Assembly: GCA_934045075.1 (NCBI GenBank)
Contig: OW203734.1
Coordinates: forward strand, 5,287,274-5,351,273
Source of the DNA: Yponomeuta sedellus
Taxonomy: Eukaryota > Arthropoda > Insecta > Lepidoptera > Yponomeutidae
Reading direction: 5' to 3'
Length of the DNA: 64,000 nt
In this document: positions 1 through 12,200 of the stretch, piece by piece
Position numbering within the stretch: the stretch's first letter is position 1
Layout: every line of letters starts with the position of its first letter
Notes under the pieces: generated by a model
What the model was told of the DNA's origin: nothing
The model's input: the letters and a program-made list of their open reading frames with translations, nothing else
Database searches by the model: none
Translations under genes and position numbers: made by a program

Positions 1-329
1 TCGGTGCAGTTGAAAAATATGTGCTCCACATCGCCCTTCTCAAAGCGGACTGTACTTCGTAGCTATGTCCAAATATCAGCATCACTGCTCAGATTAAGTA
101 GACTATTTTAGATTAAAACTTAGGTGCTGTTGAAAAATATGTGCTCCACATCGCCCTTCTCAAAGCGGACTGTACTTCGTAGGTATGTCCAAATGTCAGC
201 ATCACTGCTCAGATTAAATAGACTATTTTAGATTAAAACTTAGGTGCAGTTGAAAAATATGTGCTCCACATCGCCCTTCTCAAAGCGGTTTGTACTTTAT
301 AGGTATGTCCAAATGTCAGCATCACTGCA
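1..329. repeat. Tandem repeat, 120-bp unit, about 2.7 copies
   Basis: Three near-identical units begin at about 3, 123 and 243, each with 'gtgctccacatcgcccttct' followed by 'caaagcgg'. Differences are few. The third unit breaks off at about 329 and the first touches the window edge, so the array may extend leftwards. No coding potential is visible. Confidence 0.9.
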
Positions 330-390
330 GCCATTATGAAAAGTGTCAAATTAAGCTACCATTACGTACGAGTCCGGGACCAGCTGAAAT

Positions 391-607
391 GAATCTCATT
401 AAAGCGTCCACGAGCGTAGCATCAAAAGTGACCACCTTGTTACAGTTTAAATAGGGTAACAACTCGATCAAAGTAGATTTTCCAAGCTCTGCCACTTTTC
501 ACTTGACTGTAGGTCAAAAATCTACCACATAAAGATACCGAAATGTTGTTTTTAACTATTCTGCATCCACTTTTGATGCTACGCTCGTGGACGCTTTAAT
601 GAGATTC
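391..607. mobile_element. MITE-like element with perfect 40-bp terminal inverted repeats
   Basis: Positions 391-430 are the exact reverse complement of 568-607 (inner motif 'gcgtccacgagcgtagcatc'). The 137-bp centre has no ORF. The superfamily is unassigned and no clear target duplication is seen, because the right end abuts the next element. Confidence 0.75.
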
Positions 608-881
608 GGTTCTCTGCCTTTTTGAAGAAACATTTTCGGCCGATTATTATTTGGCAACTAACGTTTCAAATAATATTATTTTGCGGAATAATCATTTGCC
701 AACTATTCTTATATTTTTTTTGATTTCCCAACCTCGTAGTTGCCAACTATTTGTTTGGTTTGCTTTTTATAATGAAATCTTTCAAAATGCCAACTAGCGT
801 AGCGTATATTTAAGTAGCGTATATTTTACGCGTAATATTCATTCGGTCGGCCAAAATTTTTCTGCAAAAAGGCAGAGAACC
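608..881. mobile_element. Second inverted-repeat element abutting the first
   Basis: The ends 'ggttctctgccttttt' (608-623) and its reverse complement (866-881) are inverted repeats. A possible 3-bp target duplication 'ttc' lies at 605-607 and 882-884. The interior repeats 'tgccaacta' several times. It is non-coding and of unassigned superfamily. Confidence 0.6.
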
Positions 882-1069
882 TTCGGTCTTACATGTTCAA
901 CCTAACACGCTCCTTCGCGCTCCGCTACGCTACGCGCTTCGTCGCACCTATATTTTTGTCGCAGATTGAGTCTCGTCGGCCACCCCTCTAGCCAGTAATA
1001 TTTACATTCCCAGTAATATTTTTCTTAAATTAAAAATGCAAATAATTTTTTTTTATCATAAAATCAATA

Positions 1070-1278
1070 AAAATTCCACCCATGCCGGGATTCGAACCCG
1101 CGACCTCTGGCTATGCGTGCCAGCGCTCTTTCAAACTGAGCTAATGGGCGACTCACCGGCATCAGTGAAATTTCGAACCTCTTTACAATATTCTCTGTAT
1201 TACGTTCAAGCAGCGACATCTGGCTGAAATAAATTGTATCACTTACAGTCCCGACTACCTACTGTGCAGTTAGGTTTT
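1070..1278 (-). mobile_element. tRNA-derived SINE (family A), near full length
   Basis: Read on the minus strand it holds a tRNA-like head with A-box 'tagctcagtt' and B-box 'gggttcgaatcccgg', then the family tail 'tttttagcctctaaatagg'. It also keeps upstream sequence absent from shorter copies. Many further copies occur in this window. It is a SINE rather than a functional tRNA because tail and copies are conserved together. Confidence 0.8.
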
Positions 1279-1323
1279 TACATCGGAATGATATCGCTGT
1301 ACCCACATGATTAGGTATATTCT

Positions 1324-1453
1324 TTTTAATGCACTAACCCGTGCTAAGGACAATTTTGAAAACCTATTCAGAGGCTAAAAATTCCACCTAAGCCGGGATT
1401 CGAAACCGCGACCTCTGGCTATCCGTGCCAGCGCTCCTTCCAACTGAGCTAAA
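1324..1453 (-). mobile_element. tRNA-derived SINE family A, partial
   Basis: Minus-strand copy with the 3' tail 'agcacgggttagtgcattaa', the 'agcctct(a/g)aatagg' block and the tRNA-like B-box. It stops at the A-box region ('tagctcagtt'). Confidence 0.8.
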
Positions 1454-1732
1454 GTGATTTACAAATTTGCTAGTATCTGAATCAGAGGTTATTTCACATG
1501 CTATTTAGACTGTAATAGGTTATTTAGTCAGTACACGGTCAACTGGCTTTATTGTTATATTTTTAACCTGCCCCAGTCCTAAACTTCCGAGCGGTTACGA
1601 TTCAATGTCAAATTTGCGCGTTTTGTGTTCTATTCAGTGGTACCAATAGATCAGTAGAATAGCATAAAACAGAATACTCCCACTATTCTTCTTTATGTCG
1701 TCTTAGTGACAAAGCTATTGTATTACATTTAT

Positions 1733-1932
1733 AGGGAAGAGCGGGTGATCGTGCTCTTCCACTATAAAGGGAAATTTCCCGCCAGGCAGATCGTATGCCT
1801 GGGGACGGCCGGTCCAACTGTTTTTAGTCGGACGTTATATTTATGGTATGTCATTGAAACATTTTGGTTGCGCGATGCAGGAATGTTGGAGTTTGTAGTG
1901 CGCGCGCAGAGTTGACATGTGCTCGCCACACA
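1733..1932 (+). repeat. Unclassified about 200-bp repeat (family B), copy 1
   Basis: It shares 'gggaaatttcccgccaggca', 'ggggacggccggtcc' and 'gcgcgatgcaggaatgttgg' with minus-strand copies at about 56126-56340 and 57735-57945. No TIR, coding sequence or poly(A) identifies its class. Confidence 0.7.
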
Positions 1933-2195
1933 TTATTATGTATTGTTTATGTATGAATTTATATTTCTTTCAAGGTTTATGTAGTTTATTCTTTTCATTA
2001 TTGGAATTTTTATATATTTGGGTAGATATATATATATCTTGGTAGGATTTTGTTATCTGTGTAAGTGTATTAGGTATGTGCCTAGTGTATGTTGTGCACG
2101 TGCATAGACCCGTTTCACATCTCCACTCCGACTGCCCAAGGTTTACTAGAAGAAATCTCTTACAGAGATAAGCTCGCCTTTGTACATGTATTTTC

Positions 2196-2449
2196 TGCGG
2201 TGGTAGTGGAGCGGTGTAGAACACCGGCATCTCAATCGGGAGGTCGTGGGTTCGAACCCCGGCATGTACCAATGACTTTGTTTTCTATATTATGTACATT
2301 TGTGAAATTATAGTAGCAATACTACTCGCTGACGGTGAAGGAAAACATCGTAAGTAAACCCTTGTGCCTGAGGTGTTAGCGTACCTCAGCGCTTGCTACG
2401 TACTATTACGGCAACTATGAGGCTAAGTGCGGAAATCTCAGGTCTAACT
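2196..2449 (+). mobile_element. SINE family C (tRNA-like head, 'ctcagcgcttg' tail)
   Basis: The head has a tRNA-like B-box ('gggttcgaaccccggcatg'). The body carries 'actactcgctgacggtgaag', 'gaaaacatcgtaagtaaacc' and 'ctcaggtctaact'. Partial copies occur at 9366, 11595, 13640, 20218, 27700, 28975 and 56985. Confidence 0.7.
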
Positions 2450-2803
2450 ATGTATTTTCTTGCACTGTATTTCTTTTTTGTGTTTTCCATGTGCAATAAA
2501 GTATAAAGTAAGTAAGTAAAGCTATTGCTGTCGCCCTATAAAGCTTGGAAGATAACTTGACTAAAAATCTGCACTTTCTCATCCCAAGTGGTTTTTTTAA
2601 TAATTTGCTAATTTGACTAAAATCCGAGCAATCATAAGTCATATCCCACGTGACAGGAGATTTTTAGATATTAAAAGATTAATTTAATGACCTCGGTATT
2701 TTTTCTGCTGTTCTACTGCTTTCGTGGCAGTCCGTTTCGTTCTTTTATAGAGAACTTGTACAAAGATAAAGAGGACACTCAAATTGTCGAAACATAAAAG
2801 GAA

Positions 2804-2913
2804 CAAGTAGTCACCTACTTGTTCACTTTGTGTTTCCGTCAACAAGTAGGTGACTACTTGATCGTAAGCAAAATACATGAATTCTATCATTTTTTTTTAA
2901 ATGATAGAATTCA
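2804..2913. repeat. Two short palindromes
   Basis: 'caagtagtcacctacttgtt' near 2803-2823 is inverted as 'aacaagtaggtgactacttg' near 2840-2860. Just downstream 2878-2892 pairs exactly with 2899-2913 (15-bp arms, six-T loop). Confidence 0.75.
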
Positions 2914-2997
2914 AGAAGATAAAAAAATGGTGTAAAGAGGTTTGCACCGTCACAGAGAGATAATTCATTTCTATACCTACCTTCAACGTTAACTTAC

Positions 2998-3202
2998 CTC
3001 CTTGACAATAGAATGGTGCTCCAAGTAGACGAAGCTATGACATTTGAGCGGCGTGGAGTCGTCGAAGTGCTCCGGGACGCAGGTGACGTTGGTCGCGTTA
3101 CTGAAGGGGGCGAAGCGGTGGCATCTGTCCGCGATGCCATTCTCGTGAGGTATGGTGAAGTTGTCGCTCGCTGGGTCCTCGCCGCACTCCGGAATCGAGC
3201 AT
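2998..3202 (-). CDS. Exon 2 of the left SLC22-like gene
   Basis: 205-nt exon, open throughout, entering in phase 2 and leaving in phase 0. It encodes the extracellular loop with five cysteines and N-glycosylation-type sites (NFT, NAT, NVT). It is much more GC-rich than its surroundings, which marks it as coding. Confidence 0.88.
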
Positions 3203-6200
3203 CTGGAAGGAAAAGGGCGGTGATTCGAGTGCCCAGAGGGAAAGATAGATTCAATATTTCAGCCGCACTCAGGACATCTGAGTATCCACACATTATTATA
3301 TTCTTTTAAGGGCTGATTTTTCAATCTTTGGATAAAGCTTATTCGTCGAATAATATATTTATTTATTTACCTATTTATTTATTATCTATGGAAAACCAAC
3401 AGCTGATAAACAACATATAAAACTTATAACCTAGTTAGTGAGCCATTTACAGGTTTTCATCTATAGAATTAAACATATTAATATTAAACAACCAATTCAA
3501 AAATGTGTTCTAATTGCCTTTCTTTTGTTGTTTCACGGTGACATTTTTATATTATTGTGTATTACTCTATTAGACGGATAAGTTTTATCCGAGGATTGAA
3601 AAATCAGCTCTTAATGCACTAACCCGTGCTAAGGACAATTTTAAAAACCTATTTGGAGGCTAAAAATTCCACCCATGCCGGGATTCGCACCCGCGACCTC
3701 TGGCTATCCGTGCCAGAGCCAGAGGTCGCGGGTTCGAATCCCGGCATTGGTAGAATTTTTAGCCTCTAAATAGGTTTTTGAATTTGAATTGTTTTTTTAT
3801 TTGTTTTGTAGGTCGTCTCATTTCCTTAAGCAACTTTCCGTCATGATTGTCTGGAAAAAATCGTTTTTAACAATGAGGCCGCCAATTTTTCTCTGTATAT
3901 TCGCATGTTTTGTAACATGTGCTGTGCCTCAAATAAAGAATACTCTTATCTTAATGTGTAAATAACAAATTCATTCATGTTTTTGCAGAATAGCAGCGCC
4001 TATCAGACCTAAACAAACACACGTGTATGAAGTTTGTACCTACTTATAGTTGAGTTTTAGAACGATAACATAAATGTTGACGCCTGCGTTGAATAATATT
4101 TGTGTGTTCAGCAATGTTAATTTGAATAATCGGCCTTCGATTACTTAATACATGTACGGGGATACACTGAGTTCTGATAAATGACACGAACGGATTTTAG
4201 GTATTTCTAACTTAACCTCCAACTCTATTTTTGTATATACACATAAATGTTATGTTTCTGTACTATATAGATATAGGTAACCTCACGCCTGTATCCCAGA
4301 GGGGTAGGCAGAGACCAGGGGCTGCCACTTGCCACGATCCTGACAGATCACCTTCGCTTCATCAACGCGTTGAACGTTGCAACGTTCATATGTCGTTGTA
4401 TGCACGCGCGCCGGTGCCGGGTACTTTTGTACAGTGAAGGAACGTAAAAGGTATGTGGCAGCGTAGGAAGCGCTTGTGGCCTAGTGAAACCGAGTGATTG
4501 GAATCAATTGCTCGAGTTAACCCACAACAGACGCGGTCAGGTGCAGGATGGGTGACCGTCCTGTGACTACCGCTAGTGGCATTTTTTCTGAGCGCTTCCG
4601 TGACCCGTGCCCCAGTAGTGAGGACATACAAGGGTTGATTTTGATTATTAATGTCGAAGATTATGAAGATGTGTGGAAATTGTTACCCAAGCACACAATA
4701 ACACCTGAACGAAGTTACATTATGACTTGGCATACTACATAGACAAAGTTCAGAATTGAGACAATTGTTCCTTTCAAAGTTGTAGTATAATGTAGAGAAT
4801 TCATTTAAATAAAACTCATGAATAGATTCCTTTATATTTAAAAGTGAATTCAAAGGGAAATAAAAAGTTCTGTAAATGTTGTTTTAATCTTATAATTTCT
4901 AGACATAAAATTGTAACATATGGGACGTCACACTAGGTTGAGGATCTTATAATTGTGATCAACATTGACAAGGACTGATTGACAAGGTGTAAAAAACTCA
5001 CGAAATTAGTGTGACGTACTTTAAGGACTGACGATCTGCGAAAAACTGCAGGCAGATGCTGGATGCGGCAAGCTGAAGACAGGGCGCTATGGCGCTCATA
5101 GGGGAGGGCTATGTAAAGCAGTGGTCTAGTATAGCCTGACGACGACTACTTTAAGGACTCGGCAATATATTCGATAATCCCAGGATAAGAATTTTTCTAC
5201 GTTAAAAAAGTATTTTCTATATCTGTGTACATAATGCGTGTGTATTCTATTCTATGTAAGTATTACTCTGCAGTGTAATTTCGCAGTGTAAGATATGCCG
5301 AAAGCCAACTAAAATAATAAAATTTTATATAGAGAATGAGACAGTGGCCTCATTCCCTGCAAGCCCGGATAAATTCAAACAAAACTATTGCTAAATGTTC
5401 CAGCTAACAGTTTCAATAAAACGAGGAAGATAAAAAAAATCTGTGTACATAATGCGTGTGTATTCTATTCTATGTAAGTATTACTCTGCAGTGTAATTTC
5501 ACCAAACTGCTATTCCCAACCCGCATGCCCAGCGCGGGGATTATGGGCATTACCCCCCAAATGATGGCCCAACCTTGCACTATGGCGCGCATTAGGGGAG
5601 GGCTATGTCTACCAGTGGACTAATATAGCCTGTAGAAGAAGATTACTCTGCATAGAAGTATTCTATTCTTTATGGTATTGCCCATGGTTATACCGTACTG
5701 TACTTTGTGACGCTCGCGGGATAGCACCAGCATAGATAGTACGATGACGCGAACACGTTTTGTACCCATGAAATGTCAGATTATGACAACTAATGTACTG
5801 GAAAGTCGCGACTTTTGACGGTAAAAGGCGCGACTGGCGTCGTTGTACTAACCAGCACTGAATGAAAATCAGCGCCGAAGACTTGTCCGCCAGCATATTG
5901 CTGAGTCAGTTGCCCTTTATAGCAGCAGTTATCGTTATCGTTCGTTATCGACCCTTGTATGTCCCCACGGCACGGGTCTCTTTCTGCATCGCAGGAAGGT
6001 TAGGCCATACTCCACCACGGGGGCCAAGTCCGGGTTGGTGGAGGATTGTAAAACAGTGGCGGGCCTTACTGTCAGAAGTTATCAAGCCGCCCATCAGGCC
6101 TCTGACATGGCTTAACGACTGCCATTATATGACAGCCGGCACGAACGGCTTAACGTGCCTTGCGAAGCACATAGCAGCAGTTGTACTTTCGTTTTCTTTT

Positions 6201-9200
6201 CTATTTTATAAATGTTATCTAGTAATAAGTTTATTTTATTATTGTGCGTTTTGTAACCGTTTCTATAATAAATGTTTTTTTCTTCTACTCCTTCTTCTTT
6301 GCACCGACTAACCGTCTCTTATTTGCTTCAGCAACTTTCCATCGTAGGTTGTCTGGAAGAAATTGCTTTAAGCAATAAGGCCGCCAGTTGTACTTCGTAT
6401 CTTTACATGTTTTACAATATGTGCCCTGGTGTACAATAAAGAATATTCTTATCTTATCTTATCTTATGTAATCTTCACATCTATTTAGTTAATCATCTAG
6501 AGACTTGTCGTAAGTCGCCCTTAATCATTTTTACTTTTACAAATCCCGTGTATAATTTATTTGACTTTTGCAGTGCCCCAAAAAGGCTTCGTCCGATGAT
6601 GTTTAAATCAATCACAAAAGACGAAACACAACCGGAGCCATGCGAATGAGATCAATTGTTGAACAATAATAAGTTAAGTTAGACCATACGTGGAGCGAAT
6701 CTGTTGGTTCTCTGCAGTTTGATACTCGCATTTAATTGGGTTACAATATGAGTTATTTTAGGGTGACAACTATTCGTACTGTACTTATGAGGTTTTACAA
6801 TGCAAGGTCAATAGTGAGTTCGGAAGCGGCAATAATTTGGTGGAATTGCCCGTATTTTACACGTGGCACAGAAAACCTTTTCGATTTAGAATTTATGAAT
6901 TTAGCATTTGCATGTTCGTTAGGTTTACTGTGCTTTTGACGATACAAAGGTCACATACACAGTTGACCATAACTTTTTACCCCATTACCGCGCCGTCCAA
7001 AAGGAGAGTATTGTGTTGCATGTATGTATGTATGTATGTATGTATGTATGTATGTATGTATGTATGTATGTATGTATGTATGTATGTATGTATGTATGTA
7101 TGTATGTATGTATGTATGTATGTATGTATGTATGTATGTATGTATGTATGTATGTATGTATGTATGTATGTATGTATGTATGTATGTATGTATGTATGTA
7201 TACATACGTATATGTCCGATTCTATCCGATGATTATTCTATGGTCCCTCAAACCGTCTTACCAATGGCTAGATTTAGACAAATTTAATAAGTTTTCGATC
7301 GATTCATCGATCGAAAACATGTGAATATCATATTGTAATATAAAATCTACCTATACCTCATACAAAAATAATAAAGTATCGAGGTAGGTACTAGCATATA
7401 TTTTCTGCGGCAGTACGTTGTAAAGTCTAACAGAATGGACCATGAAGAAGTCACCGTAAACTGCAGTATTGTGAGCAGGGATTTTATTAATGCTCTCGGC
7501 AACAAGCAAATTATTTTTAATACGTTATGTGGGTTCCTGCATGTAAAATAATAAAATTTATACGATTTACACAAAGCTGTGTTTATTTTAAAACTGTAAA
7601 TTATAATGACAACTGTTAGAGGCCTAATGGGTGACAACTTCTGCCACTAAGGCCAACCACTGTCTTACAATCCTCCTCCAAGCCGGATTTGGCCCCCGTG
7701 GTGGAGTAACCTTCCTGCGATGCAGGTAAACACCCGTGCCCCAGCAGTGGGAACATATAACGGTTATATTCTTTTTAATGCAATAACAAGACACTAGTCC
7801 GTATTAAGTACAATTTTAAAAAACCTATTTAGAGGCTAACAATTCCACCCACGCCGGAACTCGAGCCCGCGACCTCTGGCTAACCGTGCCAGCGCTTTCT
7901 CAACCGAGCCAATGGGCTACCACCGACATCAAAATAATGGGTTGGTAAAAATTACACCTGTATTGTTCCAAGGGAAGAGAAGTAGTGTGCCAAAAGTAAA
8001 AAAAAAAATTAAAGTCGTTGATGTCTTCTTCTTCTTCTTCAGGCTATATTAGTCCATTGCTAGACATAACCCTCTCTTAATGAGCGCCATAGCGCCCTGT
8101 ATTCAGCTTGCTGCATCCAGCATCTGCCGGCAGTTTTTCGCAGATCGTCATCCCACCTGGTCGGAGGGCGTCCTACACTACATACATAGGTACTACGAGA
8201 CGGTGACGTAATTAAACATTTTTATTTTTAATCTTATTCAGAACAGAACGAATTGAAATGACAAAAATGGCGTTCAAAGGTACACCATTACAACATTTCG
8301 ACTGTACCTGCCTCGTTGGTCTATTTACTACAGTGAAGAACTAATTATTCACTATTTTGCCAATAACTCGTTTTTTAATCTAATCGCAAAGGTGTTTCCG
8401 CCCAAGGCTTTTGCTGGTGCCTCTTGTAAAAGACACTATGTTGTAGCTGCACTATATAAGCTATACGTATTTGCCGACAATTTAAAAATACATTGCAAGT
8501 TCTATGAAATCTCGGCAATGGAATCATGGAATCTTATCATACTTTAGAATATACTCGTACCTCGGGCTCTAGAGTAGAGAGGCTTCGGTTTTCGCTGAAA
8601 GCACACGAGTGTAATAAAAATACATGTCACAGTTGTAAAGATTTCTCATGTTCATTTTCATAAAACAAGTTATGTTTTTTTTCCATTGGCGGCGCAAGTC
8701 AGCACCCCGAAGCGCCTTAACCCGTATCTCCTGCTCAAGTCTTTCAGAAAAAAAACACACTAAATAATAGTTTTCTAATGCACTAAATACATATTATTAA
8801 AATTTTGCTTCCTCAAGCAAAATTGGGACGTCCCTTACCGGCCCTTCCACACACATTCGCAATGTATATTTGTTTCGTCAATCTTTCTTCCTTCATCCTT
8901 ATACCGATGACTAATGATTTTTATTTTTATTCTTTATTGCACTAATAACATGAGTAAATGTACAAGGGCGTGCTTAATGGGAGGGTAGTGCAGGATCAGA
9001 AGGTGAAATACAATAAGAAAGTTACATAAACATGAGTCGTCAGGCTATACTAGTCCACTACTGGACATAGCCCACCCCTAAAGAGGGCCACGTTGTGCTA
9101 TCATAGGGGGTAATGCCCATAATCCCCACGCTGGGCATGCGGGTTGGGGATCGCAGTTCGGTGGAATTGTACTGCAGGGGGCGCTGCTGCCCACCCCCCG

Positions 9201-12200
9201 GTTTGTGTCCCTTAGTCGCCTTTTACGACACCCGCGGGAAGAATTGGGTTGGTGCTATTCTCTAGGCCGACACCACACAGCAGGAACATACATAAACATA
9301 GGGAGATACATTGACTTAAACCTACAGGGGCAAGCGGGGTTGATTTCGTTTTCTAAGTTACGAGTATATCCATTTGTGAAGTTATAGGAGCAATACTACT
9401 CGCAAAAGTGAATCAAAACATCGTGAGGAAACCCTAGTGTCTGAAGTGTTTACATAGCTCAGCGTTTGCTGCGTACAATGGTTAATGGCCCAACTGTGAG
9501 GCTAAGTGCGGAAATCTCAGGTCTAACTTCGATATCAACCTACTGAGGCACGGGTCTCTTCCTGTATCGAAAGAAGGTTAGGCCATACTCCACCACGTGG
9601 GCCAAGTCCGGGTTGGTGGAGGATCGTAAGACAGTAGCATTACTGTCAGAAGTTATCGAACCGCCCATAAGGCCTCTGACGTGGCTTAACGACTGCCATT
9701 ACATGACAGCCGGCACCAACGGCTTAGCGTGCATTGCGTAGCACGGAAGCGCTCGGAAAAATGCCACTAGCGGTAGTCACGGGTCACCCATCCTGCACCT
9801 TGACGCGTCTGTTGTTGCTTAACTCAAGTGATTGATTCCAATCACTCGGTTCGACTAGGCTACGAGGGCTTCTAACTTACTTACACCCAAATACCACGCT
9901 TCCACGGAATCAAACCCACGTCCAGTAATAGTAAATAAACGTATACCCGCTAGGCCTACTAGGCAGTAGTCTTTAATTAATTCAACGTTCCGCGGAAGTA
10001 GACCAACGTGACCATCACCCATAACATCACATCACGTTTTTTTGTGACGATCTTAATTCACCTTTATCGCATAAACAATAAGAGCTATGCAACATTCAAT
10101 CGTGTGTGAGGTACAGTTGAGAGTTTATCAATGTTTATAATTTTTTTGCAACCTCATAAGGAATCTTAATTAGTAGAGTAAATTTTAAAAGCCTATTTAG
10201 AGGCTACGAATTCCATCCATGCCGGGACTCGAACCCGAATTTAGTAACGTTTTTTTAAATGTAGTTAATGTTTTTGAAGGTTGTCTTGGAATGTACAAGC
10301 GTGTATTGTATACTGGCTAGGTAGCTGTTGGTGAGTTGATAAAAAACCTATTTAGAGGCTAAAAATTCCACCCATGCCGGGATTCGAACCCGCGACCTCT
10401 GGCTATCCGTGCCAGCGCTCTTTCCAACTGAGCTAATGGGCGCTAATGAGTTGGAAAGAGCGCTGGCACGGATAGCCAGAGGTCGTGGGTTCGAATCCCG
10501 GCATGGGTGCAATATTTAGCCTCTAAATAGGTTTTTAAAATTGTCCTTAGCACGGGTTAGTGCATTAAAAAAAATAGTATCATGGTGAGTTGATGTTCAT
10601 AAAACTTCGTGAAGAAACCTGACTGGGGTATTCAACTACTTCAGCACTTGAAATTGCCAATACGCAGTGGGCACGCTTACTCTCTCTTTCTGAGAGATGG
10701 CTTGCGCCCTGCAGTGGGACGCAATAGCATACATAAACAAAACATTGGATAGGTTTACCTAAGAGAGTATTATACTATTTTTATTTTTATGCACTAACCC
10801 GTAATACAGAGAATAGTGTAAAGAGGTTCGAAATTTCACTGATGCCGGTGAGTCGCCCATTAGCTCAGTTGGAAAGAGCGCTGGCACGGTTAGCCAGAGG
10901 TCGCGGGTTCGAGTCCCGGCATGGCTGGAATTTTTAGCCTCTAAATAGGGGTTTAAAGTTGTCCCTAGCACGGGTTAGTGCAACAAAAGGAATATAGGTT
11001 TACCTAGTTATGAAGCAATAATAGCATTGCTTTACATTTGAGAAGGCTATGCGAATTGAAACAACAAATATTAGAGACTATGCTAATACTAGAGACGCGG
11101 TTCGAGAAATGTGTGCACCTTCGGTGTAAAAAGGGCTGCTAAAGTCAGACCTGAGATTTCCACACTTCACTTAAATTCTGTTTATCGTACTTCGCCGGTG
11201 GGCATGAGTGGTTAAGCTACAAAAAAAATTGACTACAAAAAAATGTTGTGCAATGAAAAACTTAAATACCTAAGTTACTTAAGTAAGTCCATACTAAAGA
11301 GCGTGTATAATTGTTAATTTGTAAAATAGCAAAGAGTTTTTCACGTTACAGGCAAGGCCTAGTGTGGAAACCATGAACATCCCAGAAATATTACTTTCCA
11401 TAATATATTTAATAATAAGTAGGTACTTATTCAAATTTCAGATACTTATTTGTCTCCACTCTCCTTCTATTTAAATTCTTTATGTAAGCTATTGTTAAGT
11501 AAAACGGCATCCACAACACAGGCTAAGCCTAGTGTGGGAGCCAACGAACTAACATATTTGCAATTTCTTTTCTGTTAATAAATAATTTTTACTTTTTTTT
11601 TACTTAAATAGCCTCATAATTGGGTCGTTTTCGTAGCAAGCGTTGAGGTATGTTAATTCACTAGGGCTTCCTCACGATATTTTCCTTCAGGTTAGAAGGT
11701 AGGCCATACTCCACCACAAAAGCCAAGTCCGGGTAGGTGGAGGATTGTAAGACAGTGGCGGGCCTTACTGTCACCGAGTTGTATTGCTACTATTATTTCA
11801 CAAGTGTACCTAACTTAGAAAACAGTCATTGGTACATGCTGGGATTCGAACTCATGACCTCCAGATTGAGAAGTCGATGTCCTACCGCTTCGCTAACTCC
11901 GCTAATAACGTGACTACTATTAATGAAATTTAGATTACATGACACAGATGTCTGGCGGTAACATTAGTTCGTTCACGCGAGTTCTAGGTTCCAGAATAAG
12001 AATTCAAACTCTATTAATAGAGATCCAAATGAAAAGAGACTCACCGCCGGTTTCACGAACACTAACAGTATGTCCATCTACTGTTAACAGCTGTCAATGA
12101 ATGAGAAACCCGGGGTGCGAATAAAGATATATATTGTAAATTTTTCGTCTTCACCATCTGGATCTTCCCTTGTGAAATTTATAATATTCATTAAGTCACA

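Noticed and set aside
2994..3309. ORFs on both strands over the left transporter exon 2
   Set aside because: They are out-of-frame shadows; the true reading is phase-matched to exon 1 and ends at the splice donor.
5862..6311. 149-codon plus ORF
   Set aside because: Its middle is a minus-strand 5S-like SINE body, and the same translation recurs in other SINE copies (30545, 49213, 61130).
6837..7324. Overlapping ORFs with MYVC or THIY repeats
   Set aside because: They arise from the (GTAT)n microsatellite.
10845..10925. Functional tRNA gene in the SINE A heads
   Set aside because: A- and B-boxes are present but position 33 and the acceptor stem are not normal, and the same head is always followed by the SINE tail.
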